64,000 bases of DNA from SSF26 sp037443945. GTDB lineage: Bacteria > Chloroflexota > Anaerolineae > J102. Of the stretch, positions 32,878 to 41,236 are shown one piece after another. The notes below the pieces were generated by a model that had not been told where the DNA came from, ran no database searches, and was given only the letters and a program-made list of their open reading frames with translations. Made by a program: the position numbers and the translations under genes. The number at the start of each line of letters is the position of its first letter. Within the stretch, counting starts at the first letter, position 1. Where the stretch lies: positions 6,109-70,108 of the forward strand of contig JBBINH010000014.1 in NCBI GenBank assembly GCA_037443945.1. Direction: 5' to 3'.

Positions 32878-34271
32878 AAGGCACGCGTCTGTTCCTCAAG
32901 CTGCTCATTCTCATCACCGACATCGGTATGGTCGGCCTGGCCGTGGTGGCCGCCCATCGTATCCAGCGCCATCTGCAACCCGATTCGGTGGACCGGTTGC
33001 TGGCCTACCTGCCGTTGGCCCTGATTCTGGCGGCGACAACGGTGCTCACCCTCTTCCTCACCAAGGGGTACCATCGCCGGCCGCCCCAGACCCTTATCGA
33101 CAGCCTTTCCACCTGGGCGGGTCCGGTCACCATGGCCACCCTGATCACGCTCACCACCGTGGCCTTTTTCGTCCAGGATCGGACGGTGACGGCCGTCCCT
33201 TACCCGCGGCGCTTTGTCGTCCTGGTCTGGGTCCTGGCCGTTGGCCTGATCGGCTTAGGGCGCTATCTGTTGGCCCGTATGCTCGTTTTCTTGCGCAGCC
33301 ATCATGTCGGCCGCGACCGGGTACTGGTGGTGGGCACGGGTGAAGTCGGACGCATGCTGGTGCAAAAGCTGCAAAGCGGCGGCGGGATCGCCCATGAGGT
33401 CGTGGGTTTTGTCGACACCAATACCGAAAACCCCACCCCGGTGGGCGTCCCTTTGCTGGGTCATCCTGTCGACCTTCCCGAAATTATCGAACGCTACGCC
33501 GTCGACGAAGTGGTCATCGGCTTGCCGGAAGGCTCGCATCGCCAGATCGTGCAGCTCATCTCGCTATGCGAGCGCGAGAAGGTCAGCATCAAGGTCTTTC
33601 CCGATGTGTTCCAGATCATGGCCAGCGAGGTGAGCGTCAGCGACCTGGGCGGCTTGCCGTTGCTGACGGTACGCGATGTGGCCTTACGGGGCTGGCGGCT
33701 GTCCCTCAAGCGGATGTTCGACCTGGTGTTCGGCGGGCTGGCGTTGATCTTCCTCTCGCCGCTCATGCTCCTGATCGCCTTGCTGATCAAGCTGGAGTCG
33801 CCGGGCCCGGTCTTCTACATCCAGGAACGGATGGGACTCGATGCACGGCCCTTCCCCATGCTCAAATTTCGCTCCATGCGGGCCGATGCCGAAAAGGACG
33901 GTCCCGGCTGGACGACCCCGCACGATACGCGCAAGACCCGTCTGGGCGCCATCTTGCGCCGCATCTCCTTTGATGAACTGCCCCAGCTCATCAACGTCAT
34001 CCGCGGAGATATGAGCCTGGTAGGCCCACGGCCGGAACGACCGGTGTATGTCGAGCAATTCCGCCAGTACATCCCCCGCTACATGGACCGGCATCGCGAG
34101 AAGGCGGGCATCACCGGTTGGGCCCAGGTCAACGGCTTGCGCGGAGACACCAGCATCGTCGAGCGCACGAAATACGATCTCTGGTATATCGAGAACTGGT
34201 CGCTGTGGCTTGATTTCAAAATCTGCCTGCGCACCCTCTTCAAGCTTTTCGGCGACCGCAATGCCTACTAG
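32874..34271 (+). CDS. Undecaprenyl-phosphate sugar phosphotransferase (WbaP/WcaJ type)
   Basis: 465 residues from ATG 32874 (4-bp ATGA overlap with the previous gene). It has four or five N-terminal membrane helices, a Rossmann-like middle domain (VLVVGTGEVGRMLVQKLQ, CoA-binding-like), and the C-terminal catalytic PHPT domain of initiating transferases. Catalytic markers are KRMFDLVFGGLALI, PVFYIQERMGLDARPFPMLK, KFRSMRADAE, RRISFDELPQLINVIRGDMS, LVGPRPERP and GITGWAQVNGLRG. It transfers a sugar-1-phosphate from a UDP-sugar to undecaprenyl phosphate, starting capsule, exopolysaccharide or O-antigen-like synthesis. Placement beside a GT2 and close to the flippase fusion supports that role. Confidence 0.92.
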   Translation: MKGTRLFLKLLILITDIGMVGLAVVAAHRIQRHLQPDSVDRLLAYLPLALILAATTVLTLFLTKGYHRRPPQTLIDSLSTWAGPVTMATLITLTTVAFFVQDRTVTAVPYPRRFVVLVWVLAVGLIGLGRYLLARMLVFLRSHHVGRDRVLVVGTGEVGRMLVQKLQSGGGIAHEVVGFVDTNTENPTPVGVPLLGHPVDLPEIIERYAVDEVVIGLPEGSHRQIVQLISLCEREKVSIKVFPDVFQIMASEVSVSDLGGLPLLTVRDVALRGWRLSLKRMFDLVFGGLALIFLSPLMLLIALLIKLESPGPVFYIQERMGLDARPFPMLKFRSMRADAEKDGPGWTTPHDTRKTRLGAILRRISFDELPQLINVIRGDMSLVGPRPERPVYVEQFRQYIPRYMDRHREKAGITGWAQVNGLRGDTSIVERTKYDLWYIENWSLWLDFKICLRTLFKLFGDRNAY

Positions 34272-34292
34272 AAAGCGGCAAGCCCGTGGCGC

Positions 34293-34322
34293 TTGAAGTC
34301 CACCCCGAACGTGTGGTATGAT
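34293..34322 (+). promoter_or_regulatory. hrcA promoter
   Basis: TTGAAG at 34293-34298, an 18-bp spacer, TATGAT at 34317-34322 preceded by TGG (extended -10). The CIRCE operator lies just downstream. Confidence 0.65.
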
Positions 34323-34338
34323 AAGCCCGTACCCCCTC

Positions 34339-34365
34339 TTAGCACTCTAGCAAGTCGAGTGCTAA
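34339..34365. promoter_or_regulatory. CIRCE operator (HrcA binding site)
   Basis: Perfect inverted repeat: TTAGCACTC at 34339-34347, 9-nt spacer, GAGTGCTAA at 34357-34365. This equals the canonical CIRCE arms and spacing. It sits between the -10 and the hrcA start, ideal for repression and autoregulation. Confidence 0.95.
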
Positions 34366-34375
34366 AAAGCAGCCT

Positions 34376-35458
34376 ATGCCTCCCATCCCACGCTTGTCCG
34401 CTCCTTCTTCTGGCTCGGAGCTGACCCCGCGCCAGCATACCATCCTGAGCCTGATCGTGCATGAATTCGCCCAATCGGCCGAACCGGTCGGTTCGCGCAC
34501 GCTGGTCGAGACCTACGGCCTCGACATCTCGCCGGCCACCGTGCGCAACGAGATGAAGGTGCTGGAAGAACTGGGCTATCTTACCCACCCCCACACCTCG
34601 GCCGGCCGTGTCCCCACCCACAAGGGCTACCGCTATTTCGTCCAGCATCTCGAACAGGAAGCACGGCTCCCGGCCGCGCTCGAGCGCACCATCCGCCATC
34701 AGTTCTACCAAATCCAGCAAGAACTCGATCAATGGGTCCAGCTCTCGGCCAGTGTGTTGGCCCAGACCGTGCAGAACGCGGCCATCACCACCGTCCCGCG
34801 CCCCTCGGATACGATCTTCAAACACATCGAGCTGATCAGCCTGCAGCCGCATACCATGCTGATGGTGCTTGTCTTTCAGGGCGGCACAATGCGTCAGCAG
34901 TTGATCGCCCTGGAGGACCCCTGGACCCAGGCCGAGCTTTCACGGCTGAGCGACCGCCTCAATCAGATGCTGACCGGGCTGGATGCGGCGCGTATTCGCC
35001 TGCTGGAGCCTGACATTGACCCGCTGTTCAACCAGGTCCTGGACATCGTCGTGGAGACGATGGAGCACGAGGATGCCCGCGGGGAGCAAATCTATCGCGC
35101 CGGCATCGGCCATGTCCTGCAAAGCCCTGAATTCACCCTTCAGAGCCAGGCCCGGCGTTTCCTGGCTATTTTCGAGCAGCCCTCGCCCATTGAACCCCTG
35201 CTGCAAGAGGCGCGCCGTTTTCCCGGTGTGCAGGTGATCATCGGGGGCGAAGAACCTTACGACCACTTGCCCGACGTCAGTCTGGTCCTCTCGCGTTACG
35301 GTCGTCCCAGCCAGAGCACCGGTATCCTCGGCGTTATCGGGCCCATCCGCATGTCCTACGGCTTTACCATCTCGGCCGTGCGCTTTATGGCCGACCTGAT
35401 GAGCAGCCTGATGGCCGGTCTGTATGGCGAAGGCGACGTCGGCGAGGATAAATCCTGA
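34376..35458 (+). CDS. hrcA: Heat-inducible transcription repressor HrcA
   Basis: 360 residues, ATG at 34376, 10 bp after a perfect CIRCE. HrcA is the GroE-modulated repressor of chaperone operons. The winged helix is visible at residues 15-80 (LTPRQHTILSLIVHEFAQSAEPVGSRTLVE, SPATVRNEMKVLEELGYLTHPHTSAGRVPT), followed by the dimerisation/IDD region and the conserved C-terminus with SRYGRPSQSTGILGVIGPIRMSY. Autoregulation is nearly certain from the operator. It is the first gene of an hrcA, grpE, dnaK cluster, but 251 bp separate it from grpE and that gap holds no second CIRCE. Confidence 0.96.
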   Translation: MPPIPRLSAPSSGSELTPRQHTILSLIVHEFAQSAEPVGSRTLVETYGLDISPATVRNEMKVLEELGYLTHPHTSAGRVPTHKGYRYFVQHLEQEARLPAALERTIRHQFYQIQQELDQWVQLSASVLAQTVQNAAITTVPRPSDTIFKHIELISLQPHTMLMVLVFQGGTMRQQLIALEDPWTQAELSRLSDRLNQMLTGLDAARIRLLEPDIDPLFNQVLDIVVETMEHEDARGEQIYRAGIGHVLQSPEFTLQSQARRFLAIFEQPSPIEPLLQEARRFPGVQVIIGGEEPYDHLPDVSLVLSRYGRPSQSTGILGVIGPIRMSYGFTISAVRFMADLMSSLMAGLYGEGDVGEDKS

Positions 35459-35575
35459 CCGGTCTGCCGGCAACGATCGGTCCCAAAGCGCCAAACACCA
35501 AGCGCGCGAGCAGCTTCTGCTTTTTGTGTTTTGGACTAAGCCTTTCCACCCATCTTGCCGGTTATTCGGTTCAGT

Positions 35576-35599
35576 CCGGTTTATCGCTGGATAAACCGG
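35576..35599. repeat. Perfect 10-bp hairpin in the hrcA-grpE gap
   Basis: CCGGTTTATC at 35576-35585, loop GCTG, GATAAACCGG at 35590-35599. No T-run follows, so it is not a standard terminator. The AT-rich stretch after it (35600-35709) probably holds the grpE promoter; TCTAAT at 35653-35658 is a possible -10 without a good -35. It may be an operator or an mRNA processing structure. Confidence 0.6.
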
Positions 35600-35709
35600 G
35601 AAAGGACAATTGATTATCTCCATACATAACGAAAAAGCACCCTTATTAGGTATCTAATCACAGAAATTGTTCGATTACATCAAAAAACGATTCGACTGTC
35701 AAAGCTGCT

Positions 35710-36294
35710 ATGAACGATGAAAAACAAACTCCCGCCACCGAGATGCCGGAAACGGCTCCGACTCCCGCAACCGAGGCCGTATCCGCACCCGCTGCCCCTG
35801 AGGCCACGGCGGCCGAGGTGAACACCGATGAGGTGATCAACAAACTGGTCCAGGAACTGGCCGATGCCCGCCGCGCCGCCGACGAGGCCCGCGACCAACT
35901 CCTGCGGGCCCAGGCCGATCTGCAGAATTTCCGCAAGCGCAAAGAGCGCGAGACGGAAGAGCGGGTGGCTCTGGCCAATGCCCGCCTTTTGCTGGAGTTG
36001 TTGCCCGTCGTCGATGATTTCGAGCGCGCGTTTGCCTCGCTTCCTACCGAAGAGGCCGATAACGCCTGGGTCAAAGGGTTCGAGCTGATCTGGCGCAAGC
36101 TGCAGGCCGTGCTCGAGCGCGAAGGCGTCACGCCCATCCCGGCCACAGGACCCTTCGACCCGGCTCTGCACGAAGCCGTCAGCTACGAACCCGATACGAA
36201 CGTTCCGCCCGGCGAGATCATCGCCGAAGTCCGCCGTGGTTATCGTCTCCACGATCGCGTCCTGCGCCCCAGTCAGGTGCGGGTGGCCCAATAA
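35710..36294 (+). CDS. grpE: Nucleotide exchange factor GrpE
   Basis: 194 residues, ATG at 35710. The N-terminal ~45 residues are Pro/Ala/Glu-rich and disordered, then a long coiled coil (residues ~45-95, QADLQNFRKRKERET) and the beta-wing domain. The C-terminal GrpE signature includes PFDPALHEAVSYEPD and VLRPSQVRV. It releases ADP from DnaK. The gene is 24 bp ahead of dnaK and surely co-transcribed with it. No CIRCE precedes it, so its heat control must come from elsewhere, possibly the hairpin upstream. Confidence 0.95.
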   Translation: MNDEKQTPATEMPETAPTPATEAVSAPAAPEATAAEVNTDEVINKLVQELADARRAADEARDQLLRAQADLQNFRKRKERETEERVALANARLLLELLPVVDDFERAFASLPTEEADNAWVKGFELIWRKLQAVLEREGVTPIPATGPFDPALHEAVSYEPDTNVPPGEIIAEVRRGYRLHDRVLRPSQVRVAQ

Positions 36295-36318
36295 CCGCTC
36301 TTTGCCGCTGTCGCCCCT

Positions 36319-38199
36319 ATGTCGAAGATTATCGGTATTGACCTGGGCACCACGAACTCGGTGGTAGCCATCATGGAAGGCGGTGAGCCTACCGTTATCA
36401 CCTCGGCCGAAGGCGGCCGCCTGGTGCCGTCGGTGGTTGCCGTCAATCCCAAGACGAACGAACGGATGGTCGGTCAGGTAGCGCGGCGCCAGGCCATCAC
36501 GAATCCCGAGGGTACCATCTATTCGGTCAAGCGTTTCATGGGCCGCAAGTTCGATGACCCCGTGGTCCAACGGGCCCGCCAACACGTGTCCTATCGGATT
36601 ACGGAGGCGCCGAACGGCGATGTCCGGGTGGTGATGGCCGGCCGCGAGTACGCGCCCCCCGAGATCTCGGCCATGATCCTCCAGAAACTGCGGGCCGATG
36701 CCGAAGCCTATCTGGGCCAGCCCGTTACCCAGGCCGTCATCACCGTGCCGGCCTATTTCAACGACGCCCAGCGTCAGGCGACCAAAGATGCCGGCAAGAT
36801 CGCCGGGTTGGAGGTCTTGCGGATTATCAACGAGCCCACGGCCTCGGCCCTGGCCTATGGTCTCGATAAAAAGCATGAGGGCAAGATCGCCGTCTATGAC
36901 CTGGGCGGCGGTACCTTTGATATTTCCATCCTCGATGTGGGCGACGGGGTCTTCGAAGTGCTCAGCACCAACGGAGATACCTTCCTCGGCGGCGACGATT
37001 TCGATCAACGGATTATCAACTGGCTGGCCGATGTCTTTCAGGCCGAGCACGGGATCGACCTGCGCCAGGATCGCCTGGCTTTGCAGCGGCTGAAGGAAGC
37101 GGCCGAGAAAGCCAAAATCGAGCTGTCCTCGGTGCTCCAAACCGAGATCAACCTGCCCTATATCACGGCCGATGCCGGCGGCCCCAAGCACCTCGTCGTC
37201 ACCCTCAGCCGGGCCCGCCTAGAACAGCTCACCGAGGACCTGATCGAGCGTACCATTGGCCCCTGTCGGCAGGCGCTGGCCGATGCCGGCCTCAAGCCCA
37301 CGGACATTGACGATGTGATACTCGTGGGTGGCATGACCCGGATGCCGGCCGTCCAGGCGGCCGTGCGCAAGTTTTTCGGCCGTGAACCCCACAAGGGGGT
37401 CAATCCCGATGAGGTGGTGGCCATCGGCGCCGCCATCCAGGCGGCGGTGCTGGCCGGCGAGGTCAAGGATATCCTTCTCCTCGATGTAACCCCGCTGACC
37501 CTGGCCATCGAGACGCTGGGCGGCGTAGCGACGCCGATGATCGAGCGCAATACGACCATCCCTACCCGCAAAACCCAATTGTTCACCACCGCCGCCGACG
37601 GCCAGACCCAGGTCGAGATCGTGGTGACGCAAGGGGAGCGTCCGCTGAGCAAGGACAACAAGCTGTTGGGCCGCTTTATCCTCGACGGCATCCCCCCGGC
37701 CCCGCGCGGGGTCCCTCAGATCGAGGTCAGTTTCGATATCGACGCCAACGGCATCCTGCACGTCAGCGCCCGTGACAAGGCGACCGGGCGGCAACAGTCC
37801 ATCAAGATCACGGCCAGTTCCGGCCTGAGTGAGGAAGAAATCCAGCGCATGGTGCGCGAGGCCGAAGAACACCGCGCCGAGGACGAAGCCCGGCGCAGGC
37901 TGATCGAGGCCCGCAACCGGGCGGATGCCGTCATCTTCCAGACCGAACGGGCCATGGCGCAGGCCGGCAACCGGCTGCCGGCCGACCTGCGCCGCGAGAT
38001 CGAAAGCCGTCTTGCCGCCGTCCGTACGGCGATGAGCGGTGAGGATGCGGCGGCCATTCAGGAAGCCACCAATGCCCTCCACACGGCAGCCCAGCAGATC
38101 GGCCCATACCTCGACTCCCGCGCCGAGGAAAGCACGACCGGGGACAGCCGTGAGGGTGAGGCCGGCGATACGGTGGATTCCACGGCGCAAAGCTTGTGA
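36319..38199 (+). CDS. dnaK: Molecular chaperone DnaK (Hsp70)
   Basis: 626 residues, ATG at 36319. All Hsp70 signatures are present: IIGIDLGTTNSVVAIMEGG, VYDLGGGTFDISIL, VILVGGMTRMPAVQ, and the substrate-binding domain starting at DVTPLTLAIETLGG (canonical Hsp70 has SLGIETLGG). The C-terminal lid is followed by an acidic, Ser/Thr-rich tail. It folds and protects proteins with GrpE and DnaJ. No dnaJ follows here, unlike the usual grpE-dnaK-dnaJ order; the next gene is a GNAT acetyltransferase beyond a 264-bp gap. Confidence 0.97.
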   Translation: MSKIIGIDLGTTNSVVAIMEGGEPTVITSAEGGRLVPSVVAVNPKTNERMVGQVARRQAITNPEGTIYSVKRFMGRKFDDPVVQRARQHVSYRITEAPNGDVRVVMAGREYAPPEISAMILQKLRADAEAYLGQPVTQAVITVPAYFNDAQRQATKDAGKIAGLEVLRIINEPTASALAYGLDKKHEGKIAVYDLGGGTFDISILDVGDGVFEVLSTNGDTFLGGDDFDQRIINWLADVFQAEHGIDLRQDRLALQRLKEAAEKAKIELSSVLQTEINLPYITADAGGPKHLVVTLSRARLEQLTEDLIERTIGPCRQALADAGLKPTDIDDVILVGGMTRMPAVQAAVRKFFGREPHKGVNPDEVVAIGAAIQAAVLAGEVKDILLLDVTPLTLAIETLGGVATPMIERNTTIPTRKTQLFTTAADGQTQVEIVVTQGERPLSKDNKLLGRFILDGIPPAPRGVPQIEVSFDIDANGILHVSARDKATGRQQSIKITASSGLSEEEIQRMVREAEEHRAEDEARRRLIEARNRADAVIFQTERAMAQAGNRLPADLRREIESRLAAVRTAMSGEDAAAIQEATNALHTAAQQIGPYLDSRAEESTTGDSREGEAGDTVDSTAQSL

Positions 38200-38227
38200 A
38201 GAACCGGCATCGTCCTCGCCGGCTCTT
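38199..38227 (+). terminator. Weak terminator-like hairpin after dnaK
   Basis: AAGAACCGGC at 38199-38208 pairs with GCCGGCTCTT at 38218-38227, with one mismatch and a 9-nt loop. It is followed by CTCGCCTTTG, so the T-run is poor. Confidence 0.35.
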
Positions 38228-38252
38228 CTCGCCTTTGCGGGAACTGCCTACG

Positions 38253-38297
38253 TGCCGACCGAAGTCGCTCGGTATGGGCCTGCGGCCTCCGGTCGGC
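38253..38297. repeat. Dispersed palindromic repeat, copy A
   Basis: Imperfect palindrome whose outer arms are GCCGACCG (38254-38261) and CGGTCGGC (38290-38297). Its reverse complement matches 54478-54519 at nearly every position over about 42 bp, so it is a repeat family with at least two copies in opposite orientation. Both copies are intergenic. Confidence 0.65.
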
Positions 38298-38463
38298 CTG
38301 CGCCGACGCCCGGCCCGATGGGCTCGGCGCGGTCGATTTTCCCTCGGCGCTCGGTGGCGGGCAGCCGGGTCGCTCAACGACTCTTGGCGCATTTTGACAT
38401 CCGCAGCAGTTCGATCTAACCTGAAACCGCTTCTGCGGCCTCCGTCTCTGCCACCCGGCTGCC

Positions 38464-39489
38464 ATGGTTATCACCCATTCTCGCCCTAGCTCACTGGCCT
38501 GCAACGGTCTACGCGAAATCGACCTCCAGACCGACCTGCGGGCCCTGGCCGATCTGATCGACGAAGCGTTTGCCGACGAACTCGATGCAGCCGGCCGGGC
38601 TTCGTTGCGCGAAATGCGGACCATGGCGCACCTGGGACCGCTGCTGGGGTTGTTTATGGTCGGCAGCGATTGGGGAGGACTGCGCGGGTTTGTGTGGGAG
38701 GTCGAAGGTCGCGTGGTCGGGTGTACCACCCTGCAACGGGCCGATGCCTACGGCCGGCGTTGGATGATTGCCAATGTGGCCGTGCATCCGGCCTATCGCG
38801 GCCGCGGGATTGCCCGTCAACTGATGGAGGCGACCCTCGATCGCATTCGCCAGTTGGGGGGTGAGTGGGCCGTGTTGCAGGTGCGGCCCGACAATGTCCC
38901 CGCCCGCCGTCTGTACGAACGGCTGGGCTTTGAAGACGTCTTCATCGAGACCACGCTGCACCATCTGCCGCTCCCTAACCTGCTGCCCCCCCTGGTACCG
39001 AGAGGAGTGGAGGTCCGGCTGCTCACCGCTGCCGATCACGCTCTGGTCAACTGGTTGATCCATCAGGCCACACCCGACCTGGCCCGTTGGTGGCAAACCC
39101 GGCGCCAGCATGAGATCGCCTACGGCAGCGATGGGGCCCTTGTCTCGGCCTGGGGACGCCTCACAGGCCAGGGCTACCGACGACGATTGGGTTTGTTCAT
39201 CGCCGGTGAGCTGATGGGTATGGTGGATGCCGATGTGCGTCCGCGGCGGAATCATCGTCTCGATCTCCTCGTCCATCCGCAGGCACGGGGACGGTGGGAG
39301 TCCTTGCTCTTGGCGCTGGGCGTGGCCGAACTCAGAGCCTATCCCCAACGCGGGGTAATCACCACGCTTTACGATTATCAACCCGAGGCTATCGCTGCCT
39401 GCGAAGCCGCCGGTTTTCGCCCCGTCCTCCGTCTGGCCACGATGCGGAAGCCCATCCGCAGCCTGAGCCGGACCCACTCGGCCGCATAG
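38464..39489 (+). CDS. GNAT-family N-acetyltransferase (possibly two-lobed)
   Basis: 341 residues, ATG at 38464. Residues 20-165 form a clear GNAT domain: VEGRVVGCTTLQ (beta4), ANVAVHPAYRGRGIARQLMEATLDRI (the acetyl-CoA R-G-x-G-x-A loop), then NVPARRLYERLGFEDV. Residues ~190-335 look like a second, degenerate lobe (MGMVDADVRPRRNHRLDLLVHPQARGRWESLL and ACEAAGFRPVLRLATM). Tandem GNATs modify amines, antibiotics or protein N-termini, but the substrate here is unknown. It is followed by two small genes typical of cell-envelope stress loci, with only a 3-bp gap. Confidence 0.88.
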   Translation: MVITHSRPSSLACNGLREIDLQTDLRALADLIDEAFADELDAAGRASLREMRTMAHLGPLLGLFMVGSDWGGLRGFVWEVEGRVVGCTTLQRADAYGRRWMIANVAVHPAYRGRGIARQLMEATLDRIRQLGGEWAVLQVRPDNVPARRLYERLGFEDVFIETTLHHLPLPNLLPPLVPRGVEVRLLTAADHALVNWLIHQATPDLARWWQTRRQHEIAYGSDGALVSAWGRLTGQGYRRRLGLFIAGELMGMVDADVRPRRNHRLDLLVHPQARGRWESLLLALGVAELRAYPQRGVITTLYDYQPEAIAACEAAGFRPVLRLATMRKPIRSLSRTHSAA

Positions 39490-39492
39490 ACC

Positions 39493-39861
39493 ATGGCGAC
39501 CAGCGAAGAACGCTTGCGCATCTTGCGCATGGTAGCCGATGGCCGGATCACGGTCGAAGAGGGAGCGCGGTTGTTGGAGGCGCTCACGCCGGAAGCCCCC
39601 GAGACCCCCTCGCCCCCCTCGCCTCCGCGCTGGTTGCGGGTGCGCGTGACCGAGCTCGGTAGCGGGCGCGATCGGGTCAATATCAACATCCCCATCGGCT
39701 TGGTCGAGGTTGGCCTGAGGATGGGCGCCCGTTTCCTGGACGAAAACGCCGGCGTTGACCCGGCGGCGTTGACCCAAGCCATTCAATCCGGCCGTCGAGG
39801 CAAGCTGTTCGAGGTGGAAAATCCCGCCGAGGGCGAGCGGGTGGAGATCTTCCTGGAATGA
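39493..39861 (+). CDS. Small SHOCT-like (YvlB/LiaX N-terminal type) protein
   Basis: 122 residues, ATG at 39493. The first 30 residues (SEERLRILRMVADGRITVEEGARLLEAL) are the SHOCT-like helical hairpin found at the N-terminus of YvlB and LiaX envelope-stress proteins. A Pro-rich linker leads to a C-terminal part with VRVTELGSGRDRVNINIPIGLVEVGLRMG, a strand-rich segment typical of the same family. No membrane helix is present. The next gene is a YvlD-like membrane protein, a pairing seen in Bacillus yvl loci, so a role in envelope-stress response is plausible. No regulator is adjacent. Confidence 0.8.
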   Translation: MATSEERLRILRMVADGRITVEEGARLLEALTPEAPETPSPPSPPRWLRVRVTELGSGRDRVNINIPIGLVEVGLRMGARFLDENAGVDPAALTQAIQSGRRGKLFEVENPAEGERVEIFLE

Positions 39862-39914
39862 GTCGGCGGCCGCTTCCGGCACGGGATTCGTTCGACCCGG
39901 CCAAGGAGGCCCCC

Positions 39915-40277
39915 ATGCGCACCTTTGTTATCCGTCTGATCGTCAATGCCGTTGCTCTGGCCGTCGCCGCCCGTCTGATCCCCGGCATCGCCTATGGTGG
40001 GTGGGGCGATCTGGTGATCGTGGCTTTTTTGTTCGGTGTGGTCAATGCACTGGTCAAACCTGTCCTCAAGCTGCTCACCTGCCCTCTGGTGGCTCTGACG
40101 TTGGGGCTCTTCATCTTTGTGATCAATGCCCTGATGCTCTTGTTGACGGCGGTGCTGGCCGACCTGGTGGGGGTGACGTTTCGCGTCGAGGGCTTTTGGT
40201 CGGCTTTTTGGGGCGCGCTGATCGTGGCGGTCGTCAGTTACGTGCTCCAACTGGCCCTGACCGACGAGAGGTCCTGA
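39915..40277 (+). CDS. YvlD-like four-helix membrane protein (phage holin family 4)
   Basis: 120 residues from ATG 39915, chosen because a strong AAGGAGG lies at 39903-39909; an upstream in-frame ATG at 39858 has none. The protein is four membrane helices (MRTFVIRLIVNAVALAVAAR, LVIVAFLFGVVNALVKPVLK, LTLGLFIFVINALMLLLTAV, FWGALIVAVVSYVLQLAL) with the conserved NALVKP motif. YvlD proteins are implicated in envelope-stress tolerance; the holin name is historical, and there is no phage context. It probably shares a transcript with the SHOCT-like gene. Confidence 0.9.
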   Translation: MRTFVIRLIVNAVALAVAARLIPGIAYGGWGDLVIVAFLFGVVNALVKPVLKLLTCPLVALTLGLFIFVINALMLLLTAVLADLVGVTFRVEGFWSAFWGALIVAVVSYVLQLALTDERS

Positions 40278-40348
40278 GCATCGTCACGACCTCGGCGGTT
40301 GGGTTCGCTTTGCACGCCCACGCGGGACCGACCATCCTGCTTGTGGCC

Positions 40349-40701
40349 CTACGACTTCGATATGGTATTGTGGTCGATGCCGGGAATGGCCTGGGTGATG
40401 AGCAACCGATGGTCATCCGGCAACCACCCAACGATGTCGATGGCCGCGGTGTGGGTCAGCACAATCCGGGGTTCGGAAAATCGATAGTCCTCTAAAGGCG
40501 GGCCGGGCTCAGCCGGGACAGGACGAGCCGCAACTGTGCAACGTGGTACCGGCGTCGGTGCCCTGGTGGCGGATAAGGTGGTTGCGTCGGCGTCTCGAGG
40601 GGCGACTGAAAAGCCTGAGACGCCGTCTTGACGTCCCTCCGCAATCCTCCGAACGTGAGGGCCAGGGCAACAGCCAGCGCGCCCAAGACGGGCAGACCCA
40701 T
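40349..40701 (-). pseudogene. Broken secreted beta-propeller-type protein gene
   Basis: On the minus strand an ATG at 40701 with a strong GGGAGGG ribosome site begins a signal-peptide-like MGLPVLGALAVALALTFGG. The frame then runs into nonsense. In the +1 frame, from about 40570, coding resumes as TPVPRCTVAARPVPAEPGPP and EDYRFSEPRIVLTHTAAIDI, then VGWLPDDHRLLITQAIPG, ending at a stop at 40349-40351. The WLPD-x(1,2)-RLLI pattern is a typical TolB/WD40-like propeller strand of long secreted Chloroflexota proteins. A frameshift near 40560 and loss of most of the propeller are the simplest reading. It is flanked by transposase debris. Confidence 0.65.
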
Positions 40702-40721
40702 CAGCCCTCCCGCAACATGCT

Positions 40722-40919
40722 AAGAAAAACTCCAGGCGTCCCTTGCCTCCTTGGATGCGCTTCTTGCCGTCGTACTACCGTAAGTCCGTCGAGAGGACCG
40801 GCAGCTTGATCGAACGGTTCCTGCCCCAATCGATCCATGCGGATACGCCGCAAGGCTTTGAGCTCAAAGTCGTGCTCTTCATCCTGGCAGTCAGCCTCCG
40901 TGGCCTGCTCACAACATAG
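40722..40919 (+). mobile_element. Transposase C-terminal remnant
   Basis: An open stretch without a start codon encodes WMRFLPSYYRKSVERTGSLI, then ERFLPQSIHADTPQGFELKV and a hydrophobic LFILAVSLRGLL end, with the stop at 40917-40919. The R-K-x-V-E-R-x-x-S-L-I-E-R pattern and the terminal FELK-V-FILA helix resemble the last ~60 residues of DDE transposases (IS4/IS5/IS982-like; family uncertain). The rest of the element and its terminal repeats are absent. It abuts the 5' end of the broken propeller gene, suggesting an old insertion and deletion. Confidence 0.5.
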
Positions 40920-40969
40920 TAGCAACTGTGGTTTCTCGGTGAGCGGGTGCAGGTGACCTGGCCGCAGGG

Positions 40970-41236
40970 GTGCGGGAGCAGGTGCGGACCGAATGGGTGG
41001 CGTTGATCCCGGCCGTGGTCGACGCCCGGAGCGATGAACAGACCGCAGCGACGCCGATGACTTTGCGCCGTCACCCGCAGGGGGCCGCCATCGCCCAGTC
41101 CCTCAACGAGCAGTGGGACCGCATTTTGGTGCATGGGGTCGCCTACGATGCCGGCCTGCCACGGGTGACCCCCGAGTGGTATTGGCGGGACTTCCGCCTC
41201 CACTGCGGCCGTAATCATGGCTCCGAACCGCGGTGA
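40970..41236 (+). CDS. Possible gene fragment, unrecognised
   Basis: 88 codons from a GTG, coding-like by its varied composition (REQVRTEWVALIPAVVDARS, ILVHGVAYDAGLPRVTPEWYW). No ribosome site is present. The sequence looks like the C-terminal piece of a larger protein whose 5' part is gone, within a region of decay (pseudogene and transposase remnant). I do not recognise the family. It may equally be a chance open frame. Confidence 0.3.
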   Translation: MREQVRTEWVALIPAVVDARSDEQTAATPMTLRRHPQGAAIAQSLNEQWDRILVHGVAYDAGLPRVTPEWYWRDFRLHCGRNHGSEPR

